Below are positions 1 to 8,345 of a stretch of DNA of 64,000 bases, piece by piece. Under the pieces are notes generated by a model. It had not been told where the DNA came from. It ran no database searches and saw nothing but the letters and a program-made list of their open reading frames with translations. This DNA comes from JAAFHN01 sp031421855 (GTDB lineage: Bacteria > Pseudomonadota > Gammaproteobacteria > Burkholderiales > Burkholderiaceae_C): positions 19,356-83,355 of the forward strand of contig JANOPN010000198.1 in assembly GCA_031421855.1 (NCBI GenBank). Reading direction: 5' to 3'. Position 1 is the first letter of the stretch. Each line of letters opens with the position of its first letter. A program made the position numbers and the translations under genes.

Positions 1-224
1 CTGACGACCGCGCTAGATGCCCGCTGGGCGGCGAGCCGAAACGACCCAGCCGGTGCAGGCACGAGCTCGGTCCCGGTTGGCGCTTGAAGCACCGGCACAC
101 CGCTGGTGCTGGGTAACGCTACCGCACCCCGGTTGAGCCACTGCGGTTTGAGCGTGGCCACAACGAAATAGCCCGCCAGCAAGACCGTGACAGATTGGGA
201 AAACAGCAACCAAAGTTTTTTCAT
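1..224 (-). CDS. DegQ/HtrA-type periplasmic serine protease, N-terminal part (runs off the window)
   Basis: About 74 codons are visible, from an ATG whose complement ends at 224. The protein begins MKKLWLLFSQSVTVLLAGYF, a membrane anchor or signal segment. A proline-rich linker follows, then FRLAAQRASSAVV, which matches the start of the trypsin-like domain in S1C proteases (DegP/DegQ/AlgW class). The catalytic His, Asp and Ser lie beyond the window edge and cannot be checked. The family degrades or senses misfolded envelope proteins. The start codon lies inside the 5-bp target duplication of the MITE immediately upstream, so the gene has lost its native leader and ribosome-binding site. It may be poorly expressed or use sequences inside the element. 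Family assignment rests on the N-terminus only. Confidence 0.7.
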   Translation of the reverse strand, partial: MKKLWLLFSQSVTVLLAGYFVVATLKPQWLNRGAVALPSTSGVPVLQAPTGTELVPAPAGSFRLAAQRASSAVV

Positions 225-328
225 TAGGACTTACGCAAAATCGTTCCAGCAAGGCGCAGCGACGACGACAGTGCGGATAGCACGGCTAGGAGCTGCAACG
301 CCGCTGGGGCGGTTTTGCGTAAGTCCTG
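225..328. mobile_element. 104-bp MITE-like element, copy 1
   Basis: The element has terminal inverted repeats AGGACTTACGCAAAA and TTTTGCGTAAGTCCT and carries no ORF of its own. It is flanked by 5-bp direct repeats TTCAT at 220-224 and 329-333, which is the signature of transposition. The interior is GC-rich and is shared nearly base for base with copy 2 at 11157-11260. The likely transposase source is an IS with matching ends elsewhere in the genome; none is in this window, and I do not assign an IS family. Confidence 0.85.
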
Positions 329-333
329 TTCAT

Positions 334-668
334 GTGAGGCACACCGGTTCAGTTGGCGAATTGTGTCAGTGAACGAGCCAGCACAGGCCGGCCAAAACAG
401 TCGTTTCGTGTCACTTTGAGCATTTTTTGTGAGTTATTGGCACTTGGTCTCCGTATCTATTGACTTTGTTGCTATTATTTTTGAATTATCAAAATCTAGG
501 GCTAACCCTCGCTTGGCTTAGAAACGCCGCTCTAATCCGCACGAAAAGCCCCGGATTGGGAGTCTCTTGGATGCGAGCAATCGCAAAACTGACACAAAAT
601 AGCACGACCGTTCTTTTTTGTGATCAACTGGCATTTCACGATAAATCACGGCATCGACCAACCAACAC
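334..668. other. Intergenic region between the DegQ-type gene and the TetR gene
   Basis: No convincing gene is present. The region holds the displaced native leader of the DegQ-type gene (minus strand, near 334-360), R-repeat copy 1, a short AGGG-N4-CCCT inverted repeat at 498-509, and an AT-rich stretch at 608-655 that probably carries the TetR-gene promoter. I could not define -35/-10 boxes with confidence. Confidence 0.5.
437..483 (-). repeat. R repeat, copy 1
   Basis: Minus-strand copy of the interspersed repeat whose plus-strand form begins TAGCAACAAAC and ends GGTGACCAAGTGC. This copy has the GGAGACC variant. It is the only copy found in a divergent intergenic gap. Confidence 0.85.
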
Positions 669-1346
669 ATGACCATCACACCGATTCTTCGCTCAACTTC
701 AGTCGTCACGCCCGCTGCGCAAGTGGTCAGCACGGATGCGCCCAGCCGCGCCGCTCAAAAGGGCACGCAGACCAAAGCGGCCATCATCGATGCTGCTTTG
801 GGGCTGGCCACGCACGTTGGGCTCGAGGGTTTGAGCATTGGCGCGTTGGCTGAAGTGACGCAAATGAGCAAGTCGGGCGTTTTTGCTCACTTTGGCTCGC
901 GTGAAGAGTTGCAAATCAGCGTGGTGCGCGAATACCACGACCGTTTCGAGGCCGAAGTCTTCATTCCGGCGTTGGCCGAAGCCCGTGGCCTGCCGCGCCT
1001 ACGCAAACTTTTTGATAATTGGATGACCCGTACCTCGATGGAAATCGACTCCGGTTGCCTCTATATCAGTGGCGCAGTCGAGTTCGACGACCGCCCGGGC
1101 CCCGTGCGCGATGCGTTGGCATCCAGCGTTCGCACCTGGTTGGCGGCGATGCACAAAGCGGTATCGCAAGCGCAATTGCTCGGTCAAATCGACGATGAGA
1201 CCGATGCACAGCAAATTTTGTTTGAAATCCACGGCCTGATTTTGGCCCTGCATTTTGACGCGCGATTTCTCAAAACCAGTGGCAGTGCAGCCCGTGCGGT
1301 CACGGGTTTTGAACACATCTTGGCCCGATACGGCCGCAACGATTGA
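669..1346 (+). CDS. TetR/AcrR-family transcriptional regulator
   Basis: The 225-residue protein has a TetR N-terminal helix-turn-helix at about residues 35-80 (AAIIDAALGLATHVGLEGLSI, then GALAEVTQMSKSGVFAHFGSREEL). A ligand-binding domain follows, containing the GCLYISGAVEFDDRPGPVRD segment typical of one TetR C-terminal subgroup. About 30 disordered residues precede the DNA-binding domain, so a later start is possible, but there is no better ATG before the HTH. It lies 57 bp upstream of, and in the same direction as, a fatty-acid beta-oxidation run and probably controls it in response to an acyl-CoA. Regulator class is certain; ligand and targets are inferred from position. Confidence 0.88.
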   Translation: MTITPILRSTSVVTPAAQVVSTDAPSRAAQKGTQTKAAIIDAALGLATHVGLEGLSIGALAEVTQMSKSGVFAHFGSREELQISVVREYHDRFEAEVFIPALAEARGLPRLRKLFDNWMTRTSMEIDSGCLYISGAVEFDDRPGPVRDALASSVRTWLAAMHKAVSQAQLLGQIDDETDAQQILFEIHGLILALHFDARFLKTSGSAARAVTGFEHILARYGRND

Positions 1347-1403
1347 GCCTGCAAGGCTTCAACAAGACATTTTTCTTGGTTTCACTTCCTCAAGGACTAC
1401 GCA

Positions 1404-3200
1404 ATGGCTTCCTACACCCCCCCACTTCGTGACATGCAATTCGTGCTGCATGAGTTGTTGCACGTGACGGATGAATACAAAGGCATGGCTGACCACAAAG
1501 ACGTGGACATTGACACCATCAATGCCGTGCTCGAAGCCGGCGGCAAATTTGCCTCTGAAGTCGCGTTTCCGCTCAACCAAAGCGGCGACCGCGAAGGCTG
1601 CAAGCTTGACAAGGTCACGCACGAGGTCACGCCGCCCAAGGGCTTCAAAGAGGCATACCAACAATTCACGGCAGACGGCTGGGCGGCATTGAGCTGTGAC
1701 CCTGCCTACGGCGGCCAGGGTTTGCCAATCGTGCTAAACCAAGCCATCTACGAAATGCTCAACAGCGCCAACCAGGCTTGGACCATGTACCCCGGCTTGA
1801 CCCACGGATGCTACGAAGCACTTCATGCCCACGGCACCCCCGCCCAAAAAGATACCTATTTGCGCAAACTGACCAGCGGCGAGTGGACCGGCACCATGTG
1901 CTTGACCGAGCCACATTGCGGCACCGACCTCGGGATGTTGCGCTCCAAGGCTGAGCCACAAGCCGATGGCACGTTCAAAATCACCGGTGGCAAGATCTTC
2001 ATCAGCTCGGGCGAGCACGATTTGGCCGAAAACATCGTCCATTTGGTGTTGGCCCGCACGCCCGATGCGCCAATTGGCACCAAAGGCATCAGTTTATTTG
2101 TGGTGCCCAAGTTTTTGGTCAACACCGACGGCAGCTTGGGCGCTCGCAATCCGATTTTTTGCTCAGGCTTAGAGCACAAAATGGGCATTCATGGCAATTC
2201 AACTTGCCAAATGACGCTGGACGGCGCTGTCGGCACCATGGTTGGCGAGCCCAACAAAGGGCTCAACGCCATGTTCGTGATGATGAACGTCGCTCGGCTT
2301 GGCGTGGGTAACCAATCCTTGGGTTTGACCGAGGTCGCCTACCAAAACGCACTTGCCTATGCCAAAGACCGCCTCCAGTCGCGCAGCCTGACAGGCCCCA
2401 AATCGAAAGACAAGCCCGCCGACAGCATCATGGTGCACCCCGATGTTCGCAAGATGCTGCTCACCGCAAAGGCTTACGCCGAAGGCGGTCGGGCGTTGAG
2501 CATGTACACGTCGCTGCTGGTGGACCGCCACTTGAGCCACCCCGACGAAGCCGTGCGCAAAGAGTCCAATGAAATGGTGAGCATGCTCACGCCCATCATC
2601 AAGGCGTTTTTGACCGACAACGGCCACACGGCAACCAATGCGTGCATGCAAGTCTTTGGCGGCCATGGTTTCGTCTCGGATTGGGGCATGGAGCAATACG
2701 TGCGCGACAACCGCATCAACTTGATCTACGAAGGCACCAACACCATCCAAAGTCTGGATTTCTTGGGCCGCAAAGTGCTGCAAAACAACGGCGCAACCCT
2801 CAAGAAATTTGGCAAGCAAATCGGCGCATTCGTTGAAGCCAATGGCGTGAACGAACAAATGGCCGAATTCATCAACCCGCTGGCCTACTTGGGCGACCAA
2901 GTCACCAAGCTCACAACCGAGTTGGGCTTCAAGGCCTTCCAAAACGCCGATGAGGTCGGCGGCGCAGCGGTTGACTATTTGCGTGTTTGCGGTCACTTGG
3001 TGTTCAGCTACATGTTTGCGCAAATGGCCAAACTGGCCTTGGACAAAATCGCCGAGGGCAGCACCGACACCTTCTATTTGGGCAAGCTCCAAACCGCGCG
3101 CTTTTACTTCGCCAAGCTGCAACCCGAAACCCGAAGCCTGATTGCACAGGCAAAAACCGGGGTGAAACCCTTGATGGACACCGAAGCCGTTTTTGCTTAA
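1404..3200 (+). CDS. Acyl-CoA dehydrogenase, long (C-terminally extended) form
   Basis: The 598-residue flavoprotein catalyses the first, alpha-beta dehydrogenation step of fatty-acid beta-oxidation. The start MASYTPPLRDMQFVLHELL is characteristic of the roughly 600-residue bacterial subfamily. The FAD/substrate motif CLTEPHCGTDLG lies near residue 165. The C-terminal catalytic glutamate sits in the canonical IYEGTNTIQ near residue 441, followed by the extra helical domain of this subfamily (about 470-598). Electrons would pass to ETF. It is the first structural gene behind the TetR gene and is followed by FadN-type and thiolase genes, which makes a medium/long-chain substrate likely. Confidence 0.93.
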   Translation: MASYTPPLRDMQFVLHELLHVTDEYKGMADHKDVDIDTINAVLEAGGKFASEVAFPLNQSGDREGCKLDKVTHEVTPPKGFKEAYQQFTADGWAALSCDPAYGGQGLPIVLNQAIYEMLNSANQAWTMYPGLTHGCYEALHAHGTPAQKDTYLRKLTSGEWTGTMCLTEPHCGTDLGMLRSKAEPQADGTFKITGGKIFISSGEHDLAENIVHLVLARTPDAPIGTKGISLFVVPKFLVNTDGSLGARNPIFCSGLEHKMGIHGNSTCQMTLDGAVGTMVGEPNKGLNAMFVMMNVARLGVGNQSLGLTEVAYQNALAYAKDRLQSRSLTGPKSKDKPADSIMVHPDVRKMLLTAKAYAEGGRALSMYTSLLVDRHLSHPDEAVRKESNEMVSMLTPIIKAFLTDNGHTATNACMQVFGGHGFVSDWGMEQYVRDNRINLIYEGTNTIQSLDFLGRKVLQNNGATLKKFGKQIGAFVEANGVNEQMAEFINPLAYLGDQVTKLTTELGFKAFQNADEVGGAAVDYLRVCGHLVFSYMFAQMAKLALDKIAEGSTDTFYLGKLQTARFYFAKLQPETRSLIAQAKTGVKPLMDTEAVFA

Positions 3201-3235
3201 ATGCGTTCCTTCGAACTACTTTTTTGGATATCCCC

Positions 3236-3673
3236 ATGAACATCAAATTCATCGCAGCCGTTGCCAGCCTTGGCCTCAGCTTCACCGCGTTTGCGCAAAA
3301 CACCCCGGTTGGCAAATGGCACTCCATTGACGACAAAACCAAAGAGGCCAAAGCCGAAATCACCATCGTTGATTCGCCAGCGGGCTTGAGCGGTCGAATC
3401 ACCAAGCGCTTGAGCAAAGACGCCAAGCCTGACGAGGTCTGTGACAAATGCACCGACGCGCGCAAAGACAAACCGATTCTCGGCTTGGAGATCATCAACG
3501 GCGCAAAAAAGGATCCAGATGAAGCCGTTTGGTACGGCGGCAAGATTTTGGACCCCGAAAACGGCAAAAACTACAGCTTGAAGCTCACGCCAGTCGACGG
3601 CGGCAAAACTTTGGCCGTTCGCGGCTCGATTGGCCCCTTTGGCCGCACGCAAACCTGGGTTCGCGTGCCCTGA
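3236..3673 (+). CDS. DUF2147-domain exported protein
   Basis: The 145-residue protein starts MNIKFIAAVASLGLSFTAFAQ, a clear Sec signal peptide with cleavage after AFA. The mature part begins PVGKWHSIDDKTKEAKAEI, which, with the central CDKCTDARKDKPILGL and C-terminal GPFGRTQTWVR segments, fits DUF2147, a small periplasmic beta-rich family of unknown function. The CxxC pair could form a disulfide. The ATG at 3236 was preferred because it begins the signal peptide; the frame is open further upstream through the dehydrogenase gene. It sits between beta-oxidation genes in the same direction, so it is probably co-transcribed, but no role in the pathway can be read from the sequence. Confidence 0.85.
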   Translation: MNIKFIAAVASLGLSFTAFAQNTPVGKWHSIDDKTKEAKAEITIVDSPAGLSGRITKRLSKDAKPDEVCDKCTDARKDKPILGLEIINGAKKDPDEAVWYGGKILDPENGKNYSLKLTPVDGGKTLAVRGSIGPFGRTQTWVRVP

Positions 3674-3758
3674 ACGTCATGTCCGCTGGTTTGGGCGAGT
3701 GCGTCTCGCGCCTCGCCCTAGCCAGACCCAACCAATACTCAACAGAAACAAAGCCATC

Positions 3759-6158
3759 GTGAACCGATTCAATCCCAAAAAAGTGGCCGTGCTAGGTGCC
3801 GGCGTGATGGGCGCGCAAATTGCCGCCCACCTGGTCAACGTCAAAGTTCCGGTGGTTCTGTTTGACCTCGCTGCCAAAGAAGGCCCAAAAAATGGCATCG
3901 TCTCCAAAGCGATCGACGGCCTCAAAAAGCTCAAACCCTCGCCGCTGGGCGTGGCTGACGATGCCGCCCTGATCGGGCAAGCCAACTACGACGAACACTT
4001 GGAGCAGCTCAAAGACTGCGACCTGATCATCGAGGCCATCGCCGAGCGCATGGACTGGAAGCACGACCTGTACAAGCGCATTGCGCCGTTCATCTCGGCC
4101 AACGCCATTTTGGCAAGCAACACATCGGGCTTGAGCATCACGGCTTTGGGCGCCGATCTGCCCCTGGAATTGCGCGAGCGCTTTTGCGGCATTCACTTCT
4201 TCAACCCGCCACGCTACATGGCCCTGGTCGAATTGATCGCCACACCGCACACCGATGCTGTGGTCGTGGACCAGTTGGAGGCGTTCGTGACGACGACACT
4301 GGGCAAATGTGCCGTGCGTGCCAAAGACACACCCAACTTCATCGCCAACCGCATCGGCATCGCGGGCATGCTGGCCACGATGAAAGAGGCCGAGCAGTTT
4401 GGCCTGAGCTTTGACGTGGTGGACGACCTCACCGGCAAAAAAATGGGCCGCGCCAGCTCGGGCACCTTTCGCACCGCCGATGTGGTGGGTTTGGACACCT
4501 TGATGCATGTCGTCAAGACACTGCAAACCCAACTCACTCCAGAGACCGATCCGTTCTACGGCAGTTTTGGCACGCCACCGGTGTTGGCCAAACTCTTGGA
4601 ACTGGGCAATTTGGGTCAAAAGGCCAAGGCCGGGTTTTTCAAGAAAACGGGCCGCGACATTGGCCGGTTTGATTTGGCGACCGCAACTTATGTGCCATCG
4701 GGCGACAAAAGCGACGAGGTTTACGCGCGGATGCTCAAAAAGCCAGCCGCCGAGCGCTTGGCTTTGCTTCGCGGTGCCACCGGCTTGCAAGGCCAGTTTT
4801 GCTGGGCCATCCTTCGCGACGGCTTTCATTACGCTGCCGTTCACTTGGCCAGCATCGCCGAGACCGCCCGCGACGTTGACTTCGCCATGCGCTGGGGCTT
4901 TGGCATGAAGCAGGGTCCGTTTGAGCTGTGGCAATCTGCCGGTTGGCTGGCTGTGGCCAACATGATCAAAGAAGACATCGCGGCGGGCAAAACCCTGTGC
5001 AGCGAGCCGCTGCCTGATTGGGTATTTGGTGACGCGGTCATTAAAGCCGGTGGTGTTCACAGCGCAAACGGGTCGTTCAACCCCGAAACCGGTCAGTTTG
5101 TTGCCGCGCGCAGCAACGCCACGCTTGCGCGCCAGCACTTCCCGGAAGTCGTTCACGGCTCGAACGCGGTCGGATTTGAGTTTGCGGGCAAAACGCTTCA
5201 CGAAGATGACGCCGTTCGTTTGTGGACGCTTGACGACGAGGTCGTCATCGCCAGCATCAAGACCAAAATGCACGCGATCAGCCCTGACGTGGCTGAGGGC
5301 CTCAACATGGCCGTCGATTTGGCCGAAAAGTCGTACAAAGGCGTGGTGATTTGGAGCGGCGACGAGCCCTTCAGCGCCGGTGCTGACTTGCAAGCCATGC
5401 TGCCCGCGTTCATGATCGGCGGCCCCGGCGCGGTTGAAGAAGCCGAGCATGAGCTGCAAAAAACCATGCTCAAGCTGCGCTACGCCAGCGTGCCAGTCGT
5501 CAGCGCGATTCGCGGCTTGGCGCTCGGTGGCGGCTGCGAAATCGCGGTCCACAGCGCCCGCCGCGTGGCTCACATGGAGAGCTACATCGGTCTGGTCGAG
5601 GTCGGCGTAGGCTTGGTACCCGGCGCGGGCGGCTTGACCTACATCGCCCGCCGCGCAGCCGAGTTGGTCGCCACGAGCACCAACAAAGACATCCTCGCGT
5701 TTTTGACCGAGCCGTTCAAGTGCGCGGCGATGGCCACCGTGGGCACAAGCGCGCTTGAAAGCCGAAAAATCGGCTACTTGCTCGACAGCGACATCATCGT
5801 CGCACACAAAGATGAGCTGCTGTTTGTCGCCATCGCGCAGGCCAAATCGATGTTTGACTGTGGCTACCGCGCCCCGCATCGCTCGATGATCCCCGTGGCG
5901 GGTCGCAATGGCTTGGCCACGATCACCGGCAGCTTGGTCAACATGCGCGATGGTGGCTTCATCAGCCAACACGACTTCCACATCGCGCGCCTGATTGCCA
6001 ATGTGGTTTGCGGCGGCGATGTCGACACCAACACCGTCGTCACCGAGGAATACCTCATGGCGCTGGAGCGCAAAGCATTCACTTCGCTGCTCAGCCACCC
6101 AAAAACCCAAGAACGCATCATGGGCATGTTGTCCACGGGCAAGCCTGTTCGCAACTAA
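3759..6158 (+). CDS. 3-hydroxyacyl-CoA dehydrogenase / enoyl-CoA hydratase, FadN-type bifunctional enzyme
   Basis: The 799-residue protein catalyses the hydration and second oxidation steps of beta-oxidation. The order is dehydrogenase first, crotonase last, as in Bacillus FadN and opposite to FadB/FadJ. The NAD-binding motif VLGAGVMGAQIA starts at about residue 9. The dehydrogenase C-terminal segment has the HFFNPPRYM active-site region. The crotonase part has FSAGADL near residue 540, ALGGGCEIA near 589 and LVPGAGG near 620. The GTG at 3759 gives MNRFNPKKVAVLGAGVMG and was chosen because upstream residues in this frame overlap the preceding gene. It lies 16 bp before the thiolase, with which it probably forms a functional pair. 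Confidence 0.93.
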   Translation: MNRFNPKKVAVLGAGVMGAQIAAHLVNVKVPVVLFDLAAKEGPKNGIVSKAIDGLKKLKPSPLGVADDAALIGQANYDEHLEQLKDCDLIIEAIAERMDWKHDLYKRIAPFISANAILASNTSGLSITALGADLPLELRERFCGIHFFNPPRYMALVELIATPHTDAVVVDQLEAFVTTTLGKCAVRAKDTPNFIANRIGIAGMLATMKEAEQFGLSFDVVDDLTGKKMGRASSGTFRTADVVGLDTLMHVVKTLQTQLTPETDPFYGSFGTPPVLAKLLELGNLGQKAKAGFFKKTGRDIGRFDLATATYVPSGDKSDEVYARMLKKPAAERLALLRGATGLQGQFCWAILRDGFHYAAVHLASIAETARDVDFAMRWGFGMKQGPFELWQSAGWLAVANMIKEDIAAGKTLCSEPLPDWVFGDAVIKAGGVHSANGSFNPETGQFVAARSNATLARQHFPEVVHGSNAVGFEFAGKTLHEDDAVRLWTLDDEVVIASIKTKMHAISPDVAEGLNMAVDLAEKSYKGVVIWSGDEPFSAGADLQAMLPAFMIGGPGAVEEAEHELQKTMLKLRYASVPVVSAIRGLALGGGCEIAVHSARRVAHMESYIGLVEVGVGLVPGAGGLTYIARRAAELVATSTNKDILAFLTEPFKCAAMATVGTSALESRKIGYLLDSDIIVAHKDELLFVAIAQAKSMFDCGYRAPHRSMIPVAGRNGLATITGSLVNMRDGGFISQHDFHIARLIANVVCGGDVDTNTVVTEEYLMALERKAFTSLLSHPKTQERIMGMLSTGKPVRN

Positions 6159-6174
6159 TCAGCCGTCAACTCCC

Positions 6175-7380
6175 ATGAAACAACTCACAGAAGCCTACAT
6201 CGTCGCCGCCACGCGCACCCCGATTGGCCGCTCGCACAAGGGCAGCTTCAAGCATTTGCGCCCTGACGACTTGCTGGCTCGCGCCATTCGCTCGGCGCTG
6301 GCTCAAGTTCCCGGGCTGGACTCCGCTTCGATTGAAGACGTGATCGCCGGTTGCGCCATCCCCGAAGCACAGCAGGGCTTAAACGTGGCGCGCATTGGCG
6401 CGGTTTTAGCTGGGCTGCCCACGTCAGTCGGTGGCATCACCGTGAACCGCTTTTGCGCCTCGGGCATCAGCGCGGTTCAAATGGCGGCTGATCGCATCCG
6501 CGTGGGAGAAGCTGACGTCATGATTGCCGCTGGCTGCGAAAGCATGAGCATGGTGCCGATGATGGGCAACACGCCGAGCTTGTCGCCCAGCATTTTTGGC
6601 AACACCGACAACGTAGACGACTACGGCATTGCCTACGGCATGGGCTTGACGGCTGAGAAAGTCGCCAACCAATACCAAGTCAGCCGCGACGCGCAAGACG
6701 AGTTTGCCTACAAAAGCCACATGAAGGCCATCGCCGCCATGAAAGCGGGGCATTTTTCGGCTGAAATCACACCGATCGAAGTGACCGAGCGCAGCGTCAA
6801 CCTGGACACCACCGAAGTCAGCTTGAACACCAAAATTGTGAGCTTAGACGAAGGCGCACGCCCTGACACCACGGTCGAGGGCCTGGCCAAGCTGAAGGCG
6901 GTTTTTGCTGCTCGCGGCTCGGTCACGGCTGGCAACAGCTCGCAGACATCCGACGGCGCAGGCGCACTCATTTTGGCCAGTGAATCCGCCGTTAAGCGCT
7001 TCAATTTGAAGCCGCTGGCCCGGTTTGTCAGCTTTGCCAGCAAGGGCGTGCCCCCGCATTTGATGGGCATTGGCCCCATCGCCGCGATCCCGGCTGCGCT
7101 CAAATCGGCTGGCTTGCACCTGGACGACATCGACTGGTTTGAGCTCAACGAGGCGTTTGCGGCGCAGTCCTTAGCCGTCATCAACACCCTGGGTCTCAAC
7201 CCCGAGCGCGTCAACCCCATGGGCGGCGCGATTGCACTGGGCCACCCATTGGGCGCCACCGGCGCGATTCGGGCCGCGACCGTTGTCCATGCGCTGCAAC
7301 GCACGCAAGGGCGCTTCGGCATGGTCACCATGTGCGTGGGCATGGGCCAAGGCGCTGCGGGCATTTTTGAGCGCGTTTAG
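6175..7380 (+). CDS. Acetyl-CoA C-acyltransferase (thiolase), FadA-type
   Basis: The 401-residue enzyme catalyses thiolytic release of acetyl-CoA, the last step of the beta-oxidation cycle. The acylated cysteine is Cys94 in NRFCASGIS. Also visible are the NEAFAAQS motif, GHPLGATG with the catalytic histidine, and the C-terminal CVGMGQG cysteine. Length is normal for degradative thiolases. It follows the FadN-type gene with a 16-bp gap. No organelle-type or acetoacetyl-CoA-specific signature is evident, so chain-length preference cannot be stated. Confidence 0.93.
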   Translation: MKQLTEAYIVAATRTPIGRSHKGSFKHLRPDDLLARAIRSALAQVPGLDSASIEDVIAGCAIPEAQQGLNVARIGAVLAGLPTSVGGITVNRFCASGISAVQMAADRIRVGEADVMIAAGCESMSMVPMMGNTPSLSPSIFGNTDNVDDYGIAYGMGLTAEKVANQYQVSRDAQDEFAYKSHMKAIAAMKAGHFSAEITPIEVTERSVNLDTTEVSLNTKIVSLDEGARPDTTVEGLAKLKAVFAARGSVTAGNSSQTSDGAGALILASESAVKRFNLKPLARFVSFASKGVPPHLMGIGPIAAIPAALKSAGLHLDDIDWFELNEAFAAQSLAVINTLGLNPERVNPMGGAIALGHPLGATGAIRAATVVHALQRTQGRFGMVTMCVGMGQGAAGIFERV

Positions 7381-7400
7381 TCGTTTTTTATGAGAAATTA

Positions 7401-7440
7401 ACCATTGGTCACCGGATTCATTGACTTCTATGCTATTTAA
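7401..7440 (-). repeat. R repeat, copy 2
   Basis: Minus-strand copy between the thiolase and thioesterase genes. The GGTCACCGGATTCATTGA core is intact and the TGCTATT end is slightly degenerate. Confidence 0.75.
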
Positions 7441-7464
7441 TTAGTAGCAAAATTGAGATCAAAC

Positions 7465-8283
7465 ATGCATGCCTTAGATCAAGCGCTTCAACTCAAACCC
7501 AGCGGCGACGCGCAACTGGGTCATTTTGTTGGGCAACCGCATCCGGCTTGGGCCAACTTCATTGGGCCATTTGGCGGCATCACGGCTGCACAAATGTTGC
7601 AAGCGGTGCTGCTGCACCCAAGGTGCTTGGGCGAACCGACAACGTTGACAGTCAATTTTTGTGCGGCGGTGGCAGACGCGCCGTTTCGCATCGATGCCAC
7701 GCCGATGCGCACCAACCGATCAACCCAACACTGGCTGATCACGCTCAGCCAAGCCGACGAGGTCGTGATCACTGCCACCGCCGTCACCGCCGTGCGCCGC
7801 GAAACCTGGAGCGGGCAAAACGCCCCTTTACCTGCCGACCTCACGCCACCCGAACACGTCGCCGCGCCGGACCCCCGGCTCACGCCGCCGATGGCTTGGC
7901 TCAAACAGTACGAGCTTTTGCCACTGGTCGGGTATTTTCCGCAGTGGAATGGCGAGGAATCACCCGACAGCTTGACTCGCATGTGGGTCCGCCTGCGCGA
8001 GCCGCGCCAGCTTGACGCACTCGCACTCACCGGCATTTGTGATGTGTTCTTTCCTCGTGTGTTTTTGCGCCGCGCAACCGCTGTGCCCGCCGGAACCGTC
8101 AGCATGACGATCTACTTCCACGCCGACGCAGCCGAGTTGGCAGCGGTCGGCACCGACTATTTGCTCTGCCAAGCCCAAGGCCAGCGATTCAAAAACGGGT
8201 TTTTCGACCAAAGCGCTTTAATCTGGGGCCGATCGGGCGCGTTGCTGGCATCGACGCATCAGGTGGTGTACTACAAATCGTAG
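7465..8283 (+). CDS. Acyl-CoA thioesterase-like double-hotdog protein
   Basis: The 272-residue protein resembles the TesB-like/4HBT_3 thioesterases, with an N-terminal hotdog beginning GHFVGQPHPAWANFIGPFGGITAAQMLQA and a second hotdog ending TDYLLCQAQGQRFKNGFFDQSALIWG. These enzymes hydrolyse acyl-CoA to free acid and CoA and relieve CoA sequestration. The ATG at 7465 is preferred over an in-frame upstream start at 7453. Its place within the beta-oxidation run supports an acyl-CoA substrate, though the exact one is unknown. Confidence 0.82.
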   Translation: MHALDQALQLKPSGDAQLGHFVGQPHPAWANFIGPFGGITAAQMLQAVLLHPRCLGEPTTLTVNFCAAVADAPFRIDATPMRTNRSTQHWLITLSQADEVVITATAVTAVRRETWSGQNAPLPADLTPPEHVAAPDPRLTPPMAWLKQYELLPLVGYFPQWNGEESPDSLTRMWVRLREPRQLDALALTGICDVFFPRVFLRRATAVPAGTVSMTIYFHADAAELAAVGTDYLLCQAQGQRFKNGFFDQSALIWGRSGALLASTHQVVYYKS

Positions 8284-8299
8284 CCTGAGATAATCCCAT

Positions 8300-8345
8300 T
8301 TTGATAGCATCAAACCCAATGAATTCGGTGACCAAAGGCTAAAAA
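8300..8345 (+). repeat. R repeat, copy 3
   Basis: Plus-strand copy, slightly diverged, with ATAGCATCAAACCC and GGTGACCAAAGGC. It fills the gap to the SDR gene, whose ATG directly follows its A-rich end, so the repeat forms the immediate leader of that gene. Confidence 0.78.

Noticed and set aside
2199..3122. 307-codon minus-strand frame opposite the first acyl-CoA dehydrogenase
   Set aside because: Antisense frame rich in His and Gln, typical of third-position GC bias, with no domain.
3792..6110. 772-codon open frame on the minus strand, opposite the FadN-type gene
   Set aside because: It is the antisense shadow of a strongly coding GC-rich gene; the sense frame has complete motifs for both enzyme domains, whereas this one shows no recognisable protein family.
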